This document shows positions 1 to 12,660 of a stretch of 64,000 nucleotides of DNA, piece by piece. Source of the DNA: Plumapathes pennacea (lineage: Eukaryota > Cnidaria > Anthozoa > Antipatharia > Myriopathidae); NCBI GenBank assembly GCA_964036295.1, contig OZ038462.1, positions 16,745,264 through 16,809,263 on the forward strand, given 5' to 3'. Under the pieces are notes generated by a model. It was not told the DNA's origin. It worked only from the letters and a program-made list of their open reading frames with translations, and did not search any database. Each line of letters begins with the position of its first letter. Position 1 is the first letter of the stretch. Position numbers and translations under genes: made by a program.

Positions 1-3000
1 ACGGAACATTTGCCGGATTGTTTAGTCATACTTTGAGTCTAAGAATTGAGACAACTCCGCTTGCCATAACCTCTGTGCGAATCGTTTTACCATACAACTT
101 CACACTGAAAGGCATACAGGGCAAAGGTACTTTGCAACTGAACGTCGACGTTCAATTCAGTGACGGCACGATGCTGCTCGGGATGTTTAGTAAACAAAAT
201 GAGACTCTTATGAACCTGATAACCTTTACTACTCAAGCAACCAAAATAGTCTCCTTGAATTCTACAAATGGGCTGCTTACCCTAAAAGACAACAGTTTTC
301 GCGAAGTCACCGTTGCGGCCGTTGCAGTTAGCTCTTCGGTCACCCACTCGACGCATCTTGCGTGCAACCTACACCCAGATGTTGGTGACGTAGACATTGG
401 TGACGTCATTGGAGTACCTTTGAAATCACGTAGTATTGGAGAAACGTTTACAGCGGATCTTTGGATTAACGCAGGTACTGCCTCACTTGGATGTTTAGAT
501 GTTGAGTTGAAATTTCAGCCAGAGCTGTTGGAGATGGTCAAGGTGGAAAAGGGTCGAGATATGACAGGGCTTATGCTGTCGAATATCATTGTCGGCGGTG
601 GTAAAGTTCAAATAGCTGGTGCACTTTATATCACGGGCGCTAAAAGTTCGCCACTACACTTTGCAACATTAACAATTAAAGCTACGTCCAGTGGTATTGC
701 GCATCTAACAGGAAAAATCCTTATGATGGCCGAGGACAATGTTCAGGGGACACAAATTGGATTACCGCTTCCTCGAGATATCGTGGCAGGAAACGTCAAA
801 ATTGAGATAACAGAAAAAGAGGGCCGTTCTAGACGGTCAGGTGGGGAAAGGAAGGAGTTCTTATCCCGGCAAAAACGCTCTCTGCCGATTAGCTGTTCCA
901 CACCTCCTTGCTCGGTTTGCCCATCTGGGCGAGAGCAAGGTGACGCTGACGGAAACTGCGCTTTTGACATCAGGGATATCCAATTTACACTAACTTATAT
1001 TGCCGAGAAACAGTTCAACTTTTCCAGATCGAAAGGGAGAGAAATACAGCGGACCATAATACCCGAGCAGTTACGGGCACTTGATGCCGACGGAGACGGG
1101 GTTGTCTCAGTGAACGATGCAGATCGCCTTCTTAAAGCGCGCTTGAACTTGATTTCGCTCTTTCCTTCTGTTGAAGTAGTGCCAGTACAAGATCCGCGAT
1201 CTCGATGTCTTCTCAGCATCTCTGTACCTGCAGACGATCTAGGGGTTCAACCAAGGGACAATGAGCAGACTAGGGTGTACTTCCAAGTTTCCCAAAGCGA
1301 GAAGAATTTCTCCCTTCAGCTCCAAAAGAGCAGAGTCCTTGTTGGAGAGCACTTTGCGAGAAAGAACTCCGGAATCCTTCTGGCCCAATTCAACAACATA
1401 AGTAACAGTTTCGTCGTCGTACTAAACACATCCATAGTTTTACCGGGCATCGGTGTGTCTATCATCAAAGTTGAGCTTCGGGGAGGTGGATTGGATCAGT
1501 CAAACGTTTTCTTTGGACAATTCTCCGATCCTCCGCTGTATCCTGCAGAACTGAATCTAAATTTAGATGTCGGAAATGGCCAACAATACTCTGTAAAGAG
1601 GCTGAGAGGATATAACCCACTGATCACATTCAGCAATACTCTTGCCTCTCTCGACTGCACCGAGGAACCGCTCCTCGAACGAACGTTGTCTGACCTGCAA
1701 GTTTTGGATGCTAGAACAATATTTGTTTTGTGGGCTATCGGAAATTTGCGGAAAGGTCTTAATTTTACATTTGTATTAGCTGTGGTGGAGTGTGATCTAC
1801 TGCGGGTAAATGAGCCATGCAGGTCTTTTCGAGTTGATGTCAGCGGAGACAATCACACTTTGACAAACTTGAGACCTTACAGTAATTATAGCGTGAATAT
1901 TGAAACCAAGAGTCTGCCGTTAAGGAGCACAACCTGGGAAACTGTTCGCACTGGGGAAGCAGGTAAATGAAAACTAGCTTTTTTTTATTTAGACGTCCAC
2001 CTACAACCTATATAATACAAAATTTCTTTCATACAGAAGTCTCCTTAAGGGGATCATAGCCTTAGGGGGAGTTTACTGTGTACAATATAGTTTTGGGAAT
2101 CCTAAAAGTGTGCTACAATTTCACCAAAAATTGATAAAAGTATTGTTTCACTAATCAGCACGCCCTAAACTTTGATACCATTTTTAAGCGATTTTAAAAT
2201 ACTACAAATATTGTAACGAATCGTTCGCCACGAGATGGAATGTTGCACCTGAACGATTTTTAGTGCAACGTTGTGTCGTTGCAAATCCACTCCTGGTTAC
2301 ACCGACTTCACATCTCATCCTAACATTCTTCCTATTATATTCCTTTTAAGCCCCCGAAGGAGTGAATGTACCGACTGTCCAAATATTGAACCATGTCAGT
2401 ATAAATATAGTGTGGTCAATCCCCGAGCGACCTAATGGAGTCATCACCAGCTATTCACTTTACATGAACAATGGCACTGGCTATCATCTCGTGTACCACG
2501 GTGTCAACCTCACATGTGACTTGACTGGTCTGACCGCTGGCAACACGTACCGCTTCTACCTTGTAGCAAATACGTCTGCAGGTGGAAGAAGCAGTGAAGA
2601 GGTCACAGTTGAGATACCGTCACAAAAGAGATCACCAGGTTTGGAATGTGGCACTGTGTGGGGCATGAATATAAGTCTTGAGTTTCATCATTGTTATTTC
2701 ATAACTATACTGAAAGTTAGCTCTATGGCATACTAAAGCCTATAAATCGCGTCTGCAGTATTGCCTGTAGATATTATCATAATCATTTAGAACTTTCCAA
2801 ACACGTTGATTTGTAGGTGTTCTTTGAGATAAAGGTGATCAGTTGCATGTGAACGACCAGAGTTTCCGTGAAAACAACCTTGAGATCCTTCACAAAGCAC
2901 GTGGTTCTCTTGCAGAAATATCTGGGAAGCGGACAGCCTTTCCTCCCGCGGCAAGCGTGGCCATTGCACTTGGTGCAGCATTCGTGATCCTGATCTCTAT

Positions 3001-6000
3001 TGTACTGCTCCTCAAATTGAAGGGCTACAGGGAAGACCGCAAGTTGGAGAAATACAAGAAAGCATACCACTTCCTGGACAAGTACAACTATGTGGTAGGG
3101 ACTAACTTTCAAAATTTATCGAATTCAACTATCTCCTTCAGTTCCTCACCAGATATATATGGCACATATAAGAAAGCTGATTCAACTATCAATTCTTACT
3201 ACACCACTGGTATATTTTCTTCTTGAAAGGTCAGAAGAATCTGCATTATTTATCTGGGAGTGACTAGGGTTAACACCTCAAAACCAGTACAACACGTCTG
3301 AGGGGCTCAGTACAATTTAATCCTCAAAAAAATACTGCAAAATTTCGTAAATAAACTCTGGACTGATATTTGTTCAAAATGAGTTTTCGTGGGCCTATTA
3401 TCGAGAGGCTTATTATTGGAGTAAATTACGTTTCAAAATGGTTTGATTCAGTGTTTTTTTCGTTATTTATGAAATCAATATGTTGGTAGAACCAATGATG
3501 CGTTTGAGAAGGGGCTTGGGTTGAACCGTCGATACTAAAACCCGGTATGGACTATTATAGTTGGATCATAAACGTAACGTTTGCAGTGAGGAATTTATTT
3601 ATATATTTATTATTTGGAGGTGTTGGGTTTCGTGAGGGGGGGCATATGTCGGATTATTTACGGACTTTTAGGGCAGCTCTTTTTAATCAGCTTTTTAGGC
3701 AAACGAAAACCCTTACAGCTTTAACTCCATAGAGTGACAAACTCCTATTTTCTGCTTCAGTTTCTTTCGGGAAATATATCGTACCTTAAGAAGAACTTGA
3801 CTTTTGATAACTTGCTTAGATGATTCCATACTTAACTATCAACTCTCACTACATCACTCACATTTTTTCTTAAAAAGGCTAGGAGAATCTCTACTTTGAG
3901 CTTGGGAATGATTTCTCTTTTCAATGTTTCCTTTTAAAGGATGGCCGAGAGAACGTCCAGCTAAGAGCAAAAGCACCTGTTAGGCTGCAGAAAGCTCTTC
4001 ATTTGAAAGGGAACGTGTACGACATCCAGGAGCTTTCAGTGGATGGACTGCAAAGTACCTGGGCGAACAACCACGATAACGAGGTGAATGCTGCAGGGTT
4101 CTAAATAATGCACCCGACTGGCAAGGAAGCATGTCACAATAGACCATTTCCTCAAGGTTGCGCGCGCATCCAAATTTGACGGGCCAAGACTTTCAAATTC
4201 AACTTTCAACTTTCATTCGGACTGTACTCGTCCTCGATGTAGATGCTTCATGGTGCGCCCTAATTTGAGTTAGGACGGCTATTTTGAGTATTTAAAGCCG
4301 TTTACTACAAAGTTCACGCATGAGTGCTTGCACTGCTGATTGGTCTCTTCAAAATAAAACCAATTATAAAGTATGCATTTAACTTTCTATACATGTGAAA
4401 ACTAGTTTTAGGCTGCGTCCAAACAAGATAGAGTAGAAAAATTATTATTCAACTCCCAAGTAGCTTGTAAGTGAGCCCTTGGTAACGTGCAAATTATACA
4501 GCCGTGTTGCACGTTGCTAAGAAAAAACCAAAGATCACGGTATTTGCACGTTACTAAAGAAGTTGAGTAATAAATATAGCTAGGCACTGAAGCGTGTAAT
4601 ACTGCTGTAAATTTTAATTTACTCGTCGAAGCAAAAATACTGCACGACTTGTAAACATATACAGCCGTACTACACGCTAAGTGTTTAATAACATGACTTG
4701 TATTTACTGAACGTAAATTAATTGTGTTTTCTTGCTGAACCAAAAAGGGGTTCATCGACGATAAATGGCAAGATGATTTGTCAAGCGCCGACATAAACCA
4801 ACGCCCTGATTACCGTGGAGCAAGTAATCATGACGCTTTGGTAACGCAAACGCAGATGAGTGTACAAGAACAGGTGATGTCTAATAACTCTTTCATCCCC
4901 AAGCTCAAAATGTAGATTCTTTTAACCTTCCAAGGAGAAAATGTATGAGTGATGTAGCGAGAATTGATAGTTTAATTAAATTTGTCGTTACTGTATGATA
5001 TATTTCTGGTGAGAAACTAAAAGAGAAAATTGTTAAAAGTTGATCACACTTGGGAGTGAAAAGGTTCATTCGTAATATACAAAACACAATGCAGTACATT
5101 TCCAGATAATCTTTACAATAAAAGTTCGTAAAATAGCACAGTCATCTTAATTTAAAATACTACTACTAAAACTGCTGCTAAATAAAAAGTAAAAAAATAT
5201 TGAAATATGCTAAGTACTCTAAAGGTATCAGAAAGAATAATTTGTGCAATAACTTTTAATAAATTTGCACTCTTCGTGATTTTTTTATGCTAAACTGTGG
5301 GTTGAAACATGCTAAATCGTTCCTACGCGATAACTTTTCCTACAACAATTAGTTAACTAAGAGTGTGACACCCTTCAAAATAAACAACAACATCCAGTCG
5401 TTCAATAAACGACCAGGCTAATCCTGGATTATGTCTAGTCTTTTTTGTTACCTTTAAGTCTAATTAAAAACCGGTACGATGTTCACAATACGAGTACGAC
5501 CAACATTGCCGTCTTATTTTGTGACTAATGTGGCGACTTACATGCGTCATGTTATCCACCAAGAGATCGAGAGTGAGAAATTTGATAATCCTGGTTTAGC
5601 CAAATAGTATATTGTGAACATCCATTGTTGTTGTTCCCTGGAACAGAACGGAAATTTAAGTTGTTCACTAAGAGATCGAGAGAAAGAAATTTAATTTAGT
5701 TTAATGTAGTTGTGAACATCCGGGTCCACATGTTTTTAGTAACTTAAGGGTTGTTGTTTCTCGTAACAGAAAGGAACCTGGGACCACATGATGCAAGGGA
5801 ATAATCACTCCACGCTACCGATGACGAAGGACGCGCTTGATGGTTATTTTGGGCAAAACGAGCTAAATCAAAGAGCTCTGATAGGTCAGTACCACGGGGA
5901 AAATCATAAAGGGCACTATTTATTGATCAATACCGTGTCGATGTTTTTATGCTCGGCGCCTACGAAGTGGGAGACGAGTTTTACATGATCAATCTAACTG

Positions 6001-7303
6001 GAATGTATCCGTGTCCCATGTCGTGGAACAATGGACATCTAAATATGGGATCGTCCTAGTCCATAATTGAACATGCACGCGAAACAAAACAGAAATTAAG
6101 TGCTTTTTGTTGAACCAACAATCAATATCTAGAATATTGTCAGCCAATCCGTGTGCACTAGAAATAAAAACATTAAACACAAACAGATAGGAATGCGTAA
6201 ATTGAATACAAAACTGCTGTTTTTTGTTTTGTTTTTGTTTTTGTTTTTTGTTTTGCTTTCATTTTAGCTTTGTTACAGTGCGAATTATACTCGTGCTTAG
6301 AAGAAAGTTAGACTTAAAAACGTAATACACGTTTTACTATTTTGAGGAGGAGGAGGATACACGTATTTAGTTTGGATGCAGGATGGATGTGCTGGTGTGA
6401 AATCATAACAAAATAAAACTAGGACCTCGCTGACATGAACATGTTTTCGAAGAAACGAGGAAACTAAATTTTGCATTTCTGTACCTTTAGTTCTTACGGA
6501 AACGCGTTTTCGCGTCTTTAAAGAGAGAAACTTTTCACTGTAAATTGGAAACGCTATAACGTTTTAGTATTAGTCGACTGGAAGCGTGCTTATCTAGTCG
6601 AGAAGATAAAGATGAAATATTCGTACTCTTTGTATGGTTGATGTAGTTGTCTACAAGTTTGTTATTTTATCATTTCTCGCATCACGTCGTCAAACTGAAA
6701 AACTTACCAAAATGGGTTACAGGTCAGGTGCACGCCAAACTGTTTACATACACAGCGAGCAGAGGTTATCTATTCGATGCTTTGCAGTTTCTCTTAAAAA
6801 TAATTGAAATAATTGGGATCTAAATGCTCTGTTTGCATCCTAAAACACCGGCAATAGTACAGGCGTTCAATTAAAAAAAAAAAAAAAAAAGAACTGACGC
6901 GTACCGCATTGTAAATTCCCTTTCTGCACTGGCAGATTCTAATCATTAGTTGATTCTCAGTAATTCAGTATTTTAAAATCCAGCATGGAAAATGGTCATT
7001 TGGTCGTCAGAGCCGCATAGCCGAAGATTTTCTATGGCACAAATTTCGGCAAGAATCTCGAAAATGTGTACGAAAGTTGTCATGAAATTGCCAGAACAAG
7101 AATGATAGCCGATAAGTATGGTTATTGTTTAAATCCAGGAGCTTTTTAACTGCGGTCCAAACTTTGTTTGTTTGGCACAAAGGCTTTATTTTTTCGATAG
7201 TCATCCCAAAGACGCTTTGGTTGACGTGAAGATTCCTTTCTTAGGCACACAGGTTGAGAGAGAGCACTTCGCTGAAGTTGAGAGCATGCTTCAAGTCACG
7301 AAG
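1..7303 (+). CDS. Cohesin/dockerin-like, FN3, single-pass transmembrane receptor (5' partial, multi-exon)
   Basis: Gene model from GT-AG sites with agreeing phases: exons 1-1962 (open from base 3, continues off the left edge), 2351-2638, 2835-3094, 3940-4083, 4748-4873, 5770-5884, 7212-7303. The last donor (AAG then GTAAAT) implies at least one further exon that I could not place. The first exon encodes a cohesin-like beta domain (motif WINAGTASLGCLDVELKF, about base 460-520), a furin-like site RQKR near base 870-880, then two dockerin/EF-hand-like loops (GDADGNCAFDIRD near 940 and LDADGDGVVSVND near 1080) and an FN3-like stretch. Exon 2 is a full FN3 domain bounded by phase-1 introns. Exon 3 holds the transmembrane helix (ALGAAFVILISIVLLLKL) followed by a basic stop-transfer. 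The remaining exons give a hydrophilic, presumably cytoplasmic tail. Cohesin plus dockerin with FN3 on an animal surface protein is unusual. Ligand and function are unknown. Exon 3 could instead read through to a stop at 3226. Confidence 0.7.
3180..3895 (+). repeat. Diverged direct repeat inside intron 3 of the receptor gene
   Basis: A segment of about 65 bp at 3180-3245 (ending the read-through form of exon 3) recurs in diverged form at about 3830-3895, just before the exon at 3940. The shared stretch includes TCAACTATCAA followed by TCACTACA-like sequence and a pyrimidine-rich tail. It looks like an old local duplication around an exon/intron edge. Confidence 0.4.
5556..5775 (+). repeat. 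Tandem duplication upstream of an exon acceptor
   Basis: Two diverged copies of about 105 bp each. Each has AAGAGATCGAGAG near its start, then GTGAACATCC, then a GTTGTTGTT stretch and a (C/G)AACAGAA end. The second copy provides the acceptor of the receptor exon at 5770, and the first has the same kind of acceptor-like end without an exon. Confidence 0.5.
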
Positions 7304-8138
7304 GTAAATACTTTTTATACCTTTTTATATTTAGCCAGCTTAGTTCATTTATAAACCTCGAACTACAATTTTTGACAAATTACCTCCATCCCCTTATACA
7401 GTGCTGTTCAATGTGTTGGCTGATGTTTCGAGTAATCGAGAATTTGATTTCGCTCGACAGCTTTAGCCCACCAACGAAAACCCGGAGTAAATCCGTAGCA
7501 TTTTGTTATCAACTACCTTGGCAGAAACAAGGGACAGCTACAAAACAAAATGCCCCCTGTTCTGATGGAATAATTTCAGATTTTGCATCGGCTTTCTCAA
7601 TGTGCCCTAGATTTTACCAATCGACATAACTTTACTTATAGTAGGTTTTGCTAAACATGTATAGTCAAAAAAGGAATTCGAAGCAAAACTAAACATTGAC
7701 ACACTAGTAATACCCTGGTTCGAGAGCTGGTTTAAGAGCTGTGAAGCAACAAGGCTAAAAGGAACTGGAAAAAGTTTTGTTTAGCTAACATGCTACCATA
7801 AGCAACCAATTACAATCCAAGTTAGTATAAGTTATGCAACAGCCAATCAGAGCACGCTAAAGTAATTAAATATTCTTCCAATCAAAAAACAGTTTGAGAA
7901 CTTGATCCTTGGTTTCTCTCGCTCTCTTTGGTCTCTTCTTCAACTCATAAACCAATTGTGACTGGTCAGTTAAAGTTGTTTTGTTACATCGTCTGTGATT
8001 GGCACTGTAGTTGCCGTGGTTTTAGTTTTACGAATATCATAAAAGTCGAAAGAAGTTCCAATGTCAATTGATTTAATCTTCACAGAGAATAACGCAGTTC
8101 TTTATAAATAGATTGTATTATTGCTTGTACCCGTTTAC
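7304..8138. other. No supported gene
   Basis: An open stretch after an acceptor-like site near 7392-7400 could be a terminal exon of the receptor gene, but there is no independent support. Otherwise AT-rich sequence with nothing recognisable. Confidence 0.4.
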
Positions 8139-9290
8139 CGCTCCTGATCACCACTCCCGATTACCACTCCCGATTACCTCTCCCGATTTCCACTACCACT
8201 CCCGATTGCCACTCCCTGCTAACACTCCCTTTTACCATTCCCAATTACCACTCCCGATTGCCACTGCCTGTTACCACTGCCGACTACCAATCCCGATTAC
8301 CACTACCGATTGTCACTCGCTCTCCCAATTACCACTGCCGATTACACTGCCGATTACCACTACCAATTACCACTTCCAATTATCACTCCCGATTACCTAT
8401 CCCAATTGCCACTCCCTGTTACCACTCCCGACTACCATTCCCAATTACCACTCCTTGTTACCTCTCCCAATTACCACTCCTGTTACCACTTCCTGTTACC
8501 ACTACCGATTACCACTCCCTGTTATCACTCCCGAATGCCACTCCCGATTATAACTGCCGATTCTGCCGATTACTACTACCAATTTTCACTCCCCATTAAC
8601 ACTTCTGATTACCACCCCGATTGCCGCTGCCTGTTAATACTCCTTGTTAGCAGTCACAATTACCACTCCTAAATACAACTCCCGATTACCACTTCCTGTT
8701 ATCACTCACAACTACCACTCCCGATTACTACTCTTCATTGCCACCCCAATTACCACTCCCAATTGCCAATCCCGAATACAACTCCCAAATACCACTCCCA
8801 ATTGCCACTCCTGATTACCACTTCCGATTGCCACTCCTGATTACCACTCCCTATTGCCACTCTTTGGTACCACTCCCTGTTACCACTCCAGATTACCACT
8901 CCCAGTTACCACTCCCTAATAGCGTTCCCTGTTATCACTCACAATTACTAGTCTCGATTACTACTCTTGATTGCCGCTCCCAATTATCACTCCCAATTAC
9001 CACTCCTGATTACCACTTCCGGTTGCCACTCTCTGGTACCACTCCTGATTACCACTTCCGATTGCCACTTTCTGGTACCACTCCCAATTACACTCCCTGT
9101 TATACCATTCACATTTTACCAGTCCCGATTACTACTCTTGACTGCCGCTCGCAATTACTACTCCCAATTGGCAATCCCGATTGCAACTCCCAATTACCAC
9201 TCCCAATTGCCACTCCTGATTATCACTTCCGATTGCCACTCCCTGGTACCATTTCCTGTTACCACTCCCGATTACCACTCCAAATTATTA
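8139..9290. repeat. 13-bp minisatellite (CCACTCCCGATTA)n
   Basis: About 85-90 imperfect copies of a 13-bp unit, consensus CCACTCCCGATTA with common variants (CCCAATTA, CCCTGTTA, TCCTGATTA). Because 13 is not a multiple of 3, every plus-strand frame reads as the same Leu/Pro/Thr/Tyr/His-rich pattern, and stops are rare. The long open frames here are a product of the repeat and not genes. The array ends in a short (ATT)n run near 9285-9298. Confidence 0.9.
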
Positions 9291-9298
9291 TTATTATT

Positions 9299-9991
9299 AC
9301 CTAACCGCTCTGAGCAATTACTTTCTATCAAAAAATTATGTACATTTTGAAGCATCTAAGGAAAGAAATAATTAAAACAAATTAATCAAAATCTCTGTTT
9401 ACATTGTGGCTAAATCGGCTCGGTCCGCTTTGTTTTGTGATTGTGAGAGCTTTGCTCTCATTTTTCTCTTTGTCTTGTAACTCGTTCTTGTTCCGATTGG
9501 GACAAATTGGGGGGTCAAGTCGATGTAATGGATTTTTTGTCAGTGTGAAAACGGGCCAATATATGATCTCAATATTGAGTGCCAGTACCAATCTCTGATC
9601 GACCTCATTTTAGCGATTGAAGTGAGGACGGGCCCGATGCTACAATATCCAGAGCGAGAGAGTTTACGTCGAGATCCCGTTACATGTAATTGCTGTTGTG
9701 ATACGTTGTCCAGTCACTTGAAACAGGGGACTCAAAACTGAAAAAATATCAAAGCTGATCTTCACCACTAAAGAATTTCTTTATTATATTTGCTCGATAG
9801 TATTTCATAGAGCAGGAAATCTAAGACAGTCAGTATGTATTTAACTCTTCAAACACCGCCAAAGCCGAATTTGACTCAGCTTTATATAAAATCTGCAATC
9901 TCTGAACTAACAATGACAGTAAGTAACACTTGCGATTTTTTTATTAAGGATTTGGACCCGACAATGTACACCGAGAATTAAAACATTGTCC
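9299..9991. other. No supported gene
   Basis: Unique-looking sequence between the minisatellite and the first paralogous segment. No domain or clean splice structure was seen. Confidence 0.4.
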
Positions 9992-10414
9992 TCACCACAT
10001 TAAGCCGGTAATAATGAGTCGGCGGGTAACAGAGAAATTGCGCCGCAGTTTCCGCAGAGAATTTCCGTTGATCATCATTTCTTTCTCTATTTCCTCGCAA
10101 ATCGCATTTCTTCTTGTCGTGAGTTGGTTTTGAACTCGCCAGATTTTTCCTGCCAACTCGGCGTTAACTTTTGCTTTGGCCAATGTATCTTTCCGGTTCG
10201 CCGATGTCGGGTTGATATCTTCAGCTATCTGGCTTGCTGTGCTGATCTTCTTGCTTGAAACGCTGTTTTTCCGTGAGTTAATTGATGTAGAACTCAGCAT
10301 ACTTTCTTGTCCGTTGTGCACCCAGGAAGGAGCGACTCTGTTCCTACGAAGCTGTTGCGTCGGCATCTCTTTTTCTTTATCGCTGAACAAAACCCACGGT
10401 ATATGATTTCTCAA
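9992..10414 (-). CDS. Paralogous coding-like segment, copy A (unknown)
   Basis: Open frame of 140 codons. Its last ~120 residues align with two neighbouring segments (copies B and C). Shared features in order are RRNRVAPSWVH, SMLSS, a Ser/Lys linker, an Ala/Glu/Lys helix around NAELAGK, a QLTTRRNA-type motif, and a basic tail with LRRNFSVTRRLI before the stop. Similarity to copy C also holds at the nucleotide level around the stop codon. The residue pattern shared between copies suggests past protein-level selection, but no domain family is recognised and no exon structure is certain. It could be a terminal exon repeated by segmental duplication. Confidence 0.45.
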   Translation of the reverse strand: MRNHIPWVLFSDKEKEMPTQQLRRNRVAPSWVHNGQESMLSSTSINSRKNSVSSKKISTASQIAEDINPTSANRKDTLAKAKVNAELAGKIWRVQNQLTTRRNAICEEIEKEMMINGNSLRKLRRNFSVTRRLIITGLMW

Positions 10415-11111
10415 CTCGTTATTAAAATTTCAAGGTACTTCGCCCTCGCCTTGAGCAGTAATCGAACAAGATGACACCAATATGAACTGAGTCACAGCAA
10501 AATTGCTGCTCCCTAGCGGAAGGGTTTTTTGAAGTTGGTTGATAATTACCACCAAAAGTCAATGCGCCCATCCGCTCCAATAAGAATTCACCACATTCGT
10601 TTGGACGTCAACGCCCACACAAAAGCCATCCGTTTTTACTGTGCCCGTCCCTTTTTGTCCAAAGATTTAAATTCCCAAACCCGTTCATTTTTCACTCACG
10701 GACACGATCTTTGACCAGTGCATTGGCACTGTTCGTTTTCAGTGAATTGGACAGAGCCAACGAATGGAACTGACGGAACTTGCTTCAAAAAAGCGTGATA
10801 GTTTTTGTAGTGTCATGGAAATATTGCAAAAAAAAAGTAATGATTTTTTAAATGCTTCTGTGAACTACTGCCCATTTGCAAATAGTCAAGATCTTACCCG
10901 CTTTAGGAGTCCAGGGAGGATGTCTGTATTGCATGGTAAAATTGAGTTTCCCTCTCTAAAACTCGGCCTTGTAATATAGCCTGTTGCCTCTTTGAAAATT
11001 GAATTTGTGATGAATCAATGCTTGGTGAGGATTGGAAACGCTATAATAAAGCGGTCCAGAGGATTCATTTTCTTGTTGGTATTTTCTTCAACGTAAACCA
11101 AGTTCAAGTTT

Positions 11112-11473
11112 GGTCAAACGCCTTACTTCACGGGGCCGAACTCAAATCCGGGGGGAGGGGGGGGGGGGGGGGGGTACTCCTCAAAATTTTGGGTGGGAGT
11201 GTGCCGTCCGGGACTGAAATCAGACCAAAATTTGCGATTTTCGACCCTATTTCAGACCAAATATCAAAATCTCCGACCCTATTGCAGACCAAAGGTTAAA
11301 ATCGATCTGAAAATGATGATCTGAAAACGCCCCTTTTGGGGCGACACATACCTACATGGCTCATATATGGGAGTACCCCCCCCCCCCCCCCCCGGGACTC
11401 AAATTAGCTCAAACAATAGGTTTTGCTCATTTGAATGATTGAGTTCGGCTCATGTGGAGTACGGTGTTTGACC
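11112..11473. mobile_element. MITE family 1, interrupted by a nested G/C-tract element
   Basis: Ends are inverted copies of GGTCAAACGCC...TTCAC...CCGAACTCAA. The left end is at 11112 and the right end finishes at 11473. The same family occurs uninterrupted at 24308-24412. No coding capacity. The copy here is split by another inverted-repeat element at about 11148-11396. Confidence 0.75.
11148..11396. mobile_element. Nested inverted-repeat element with G/C homopolymer ends
   Basis: Starts with a G-rich tract running into GGTACTCCTCAAAATTTT and ends with GGGAGTACCCCC and a C tract, so the termini are inverted. The internal text (ATTTGCGATTTTCGACCCT, TTTCAGACC) is shared with 14733-14880. It is non-coding and inserted inside the MITE at 11112-11473. 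Confidence 0.65.
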
Positions 11474-12413
11474 CTGGCCTTTACGCGGCTCTGTGATTGG
11501 CATTGTAGTTGCTGTGGCTTTGTTTTCAAGGACGTCAATTGCAAGCCACTCTGGCTCAGTCTTCATAGAGAATAACGCTGCTCTTTGTAAAAAAAGGAAA
11601 TATATGCATTGCTGGAATGCGTAAAAAGACTTACCACCAAACTATTTGCGTTCGATTTGTTAAAATATCGAATTTCAAGAATAAACTGCAATAGAGGGGT
11701 AATGCTAAAATTAGAGTAATAAATGTTCTAGCTAATGTCATGCAACATCATAGATTGAGATCCTAATCAATGAAAGTTTAATTACTCTCCCATACCACCC
11801 TTTCCTTCGCATAAAACGACTGTTAGAAATACAACAATCGTACCAGATGTGGTTGCAGTAGTTATCGCTTTTTGAATGCTACACAAACGGCCTACAATAC
11901 TGTGCTAGCGTGGAGCCATCACCTCAACTAATACAAAATAATGGGCCCGTTCACACCGGGGAGTTAATTAGATTGATCTAAAATCCAGTGACCTGGGTTA
12001 AATGCGAGCCAAGTATAAACGGTTCCAGATCGATCAAAGGAACTTTAAGTCAATGCAAATGCGCTCCAGGATGGCGAGGTTTAATTTTTGCGATCGACGG
12101 GCTGATAGACCAGCCATAAACCAGTGCACCGGTTTGCTCGTTTTCCATCAGTGTAAACCACACATGAGATACCACAGGACGACTTCACCGCGGACGCACG
12201 AACCCAATATGATCAATATACACACAACTTATTTTTTAAGAATTTGAATCCTACATTGGACCAATATAAAGTAAATAGTACCTTAAATAGATAATTTAAA
12301 CTATCAGCAAAAAATGCTAGCATTTTCTTGCCATATAAGACACCTAAAGACTTGTCGGCGATTAAAATGCACCGCAGTGTCCGAGAGGAATTCCGGTTAA
12401 TTGGCATTATTTC
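11474..12413. other. No supported gene
   Basis: Non-repetitive sequence between the nested MITEs and copy B. Only short open frames without features. Confidence 0.4.
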
Positions 12414-12660
12414 TTACTCGACCTTGCTTATCGCATTTCTTCTGGTCTTGAGTTGGCTTTGAATTCTCTCTAGTTTCGCTGCCAACTCGGCATTGATTTT
12501 TGCTGTGGCCACCGATACAGCAGATTGGCTTTTCTGGTCAATTCCTGGGGGTGATGCTTTCAACTGTAATGGCTTGTTATGCTGATCTTCTTGCTTCAGA
12601 CGTTGTTTTTCACTCAGCATACTCTCATGCATAGTGTGTATCCAGGAAGCAGAAGCGGAC
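12414..12660 (-). CDS. Paralogous coding-like segment, copy B (unknown, shorter)
   Basis: Second member of the three-copy family. It retains a WIH motif, ESMLS, the helix INAELAAK, QLKTRRNAI, and a nucleotide remnant of the basic tail up to about 12365. The reading frame stops earlier than in copies A and C, so the tail motif is no longer in frame. An A26-type homopolymer lies just upstream (12672-12697). Probably a decayed duplicate. Confidence 0.4.

Noticed and set aside
5881-5988. Read-through of the receptor exon at 5770 to a stop at 5988
   Set aside because: A donor at 5884 with phase matching the exon at 7212 is a better fit, though an alternative ending cannot be excluded.
8139-9290. 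Possible CRISPR array
   Set aside because: Unit of 13 bp without spacers in an animal genome; a minisatellite.
8113-9350. Several open frames of 110-190 codons rich in Leu/Pro/Thr/Tyr/His
   Set aside because: They follow the 13-bp minisatellite in every frame and have no independent coding signal.
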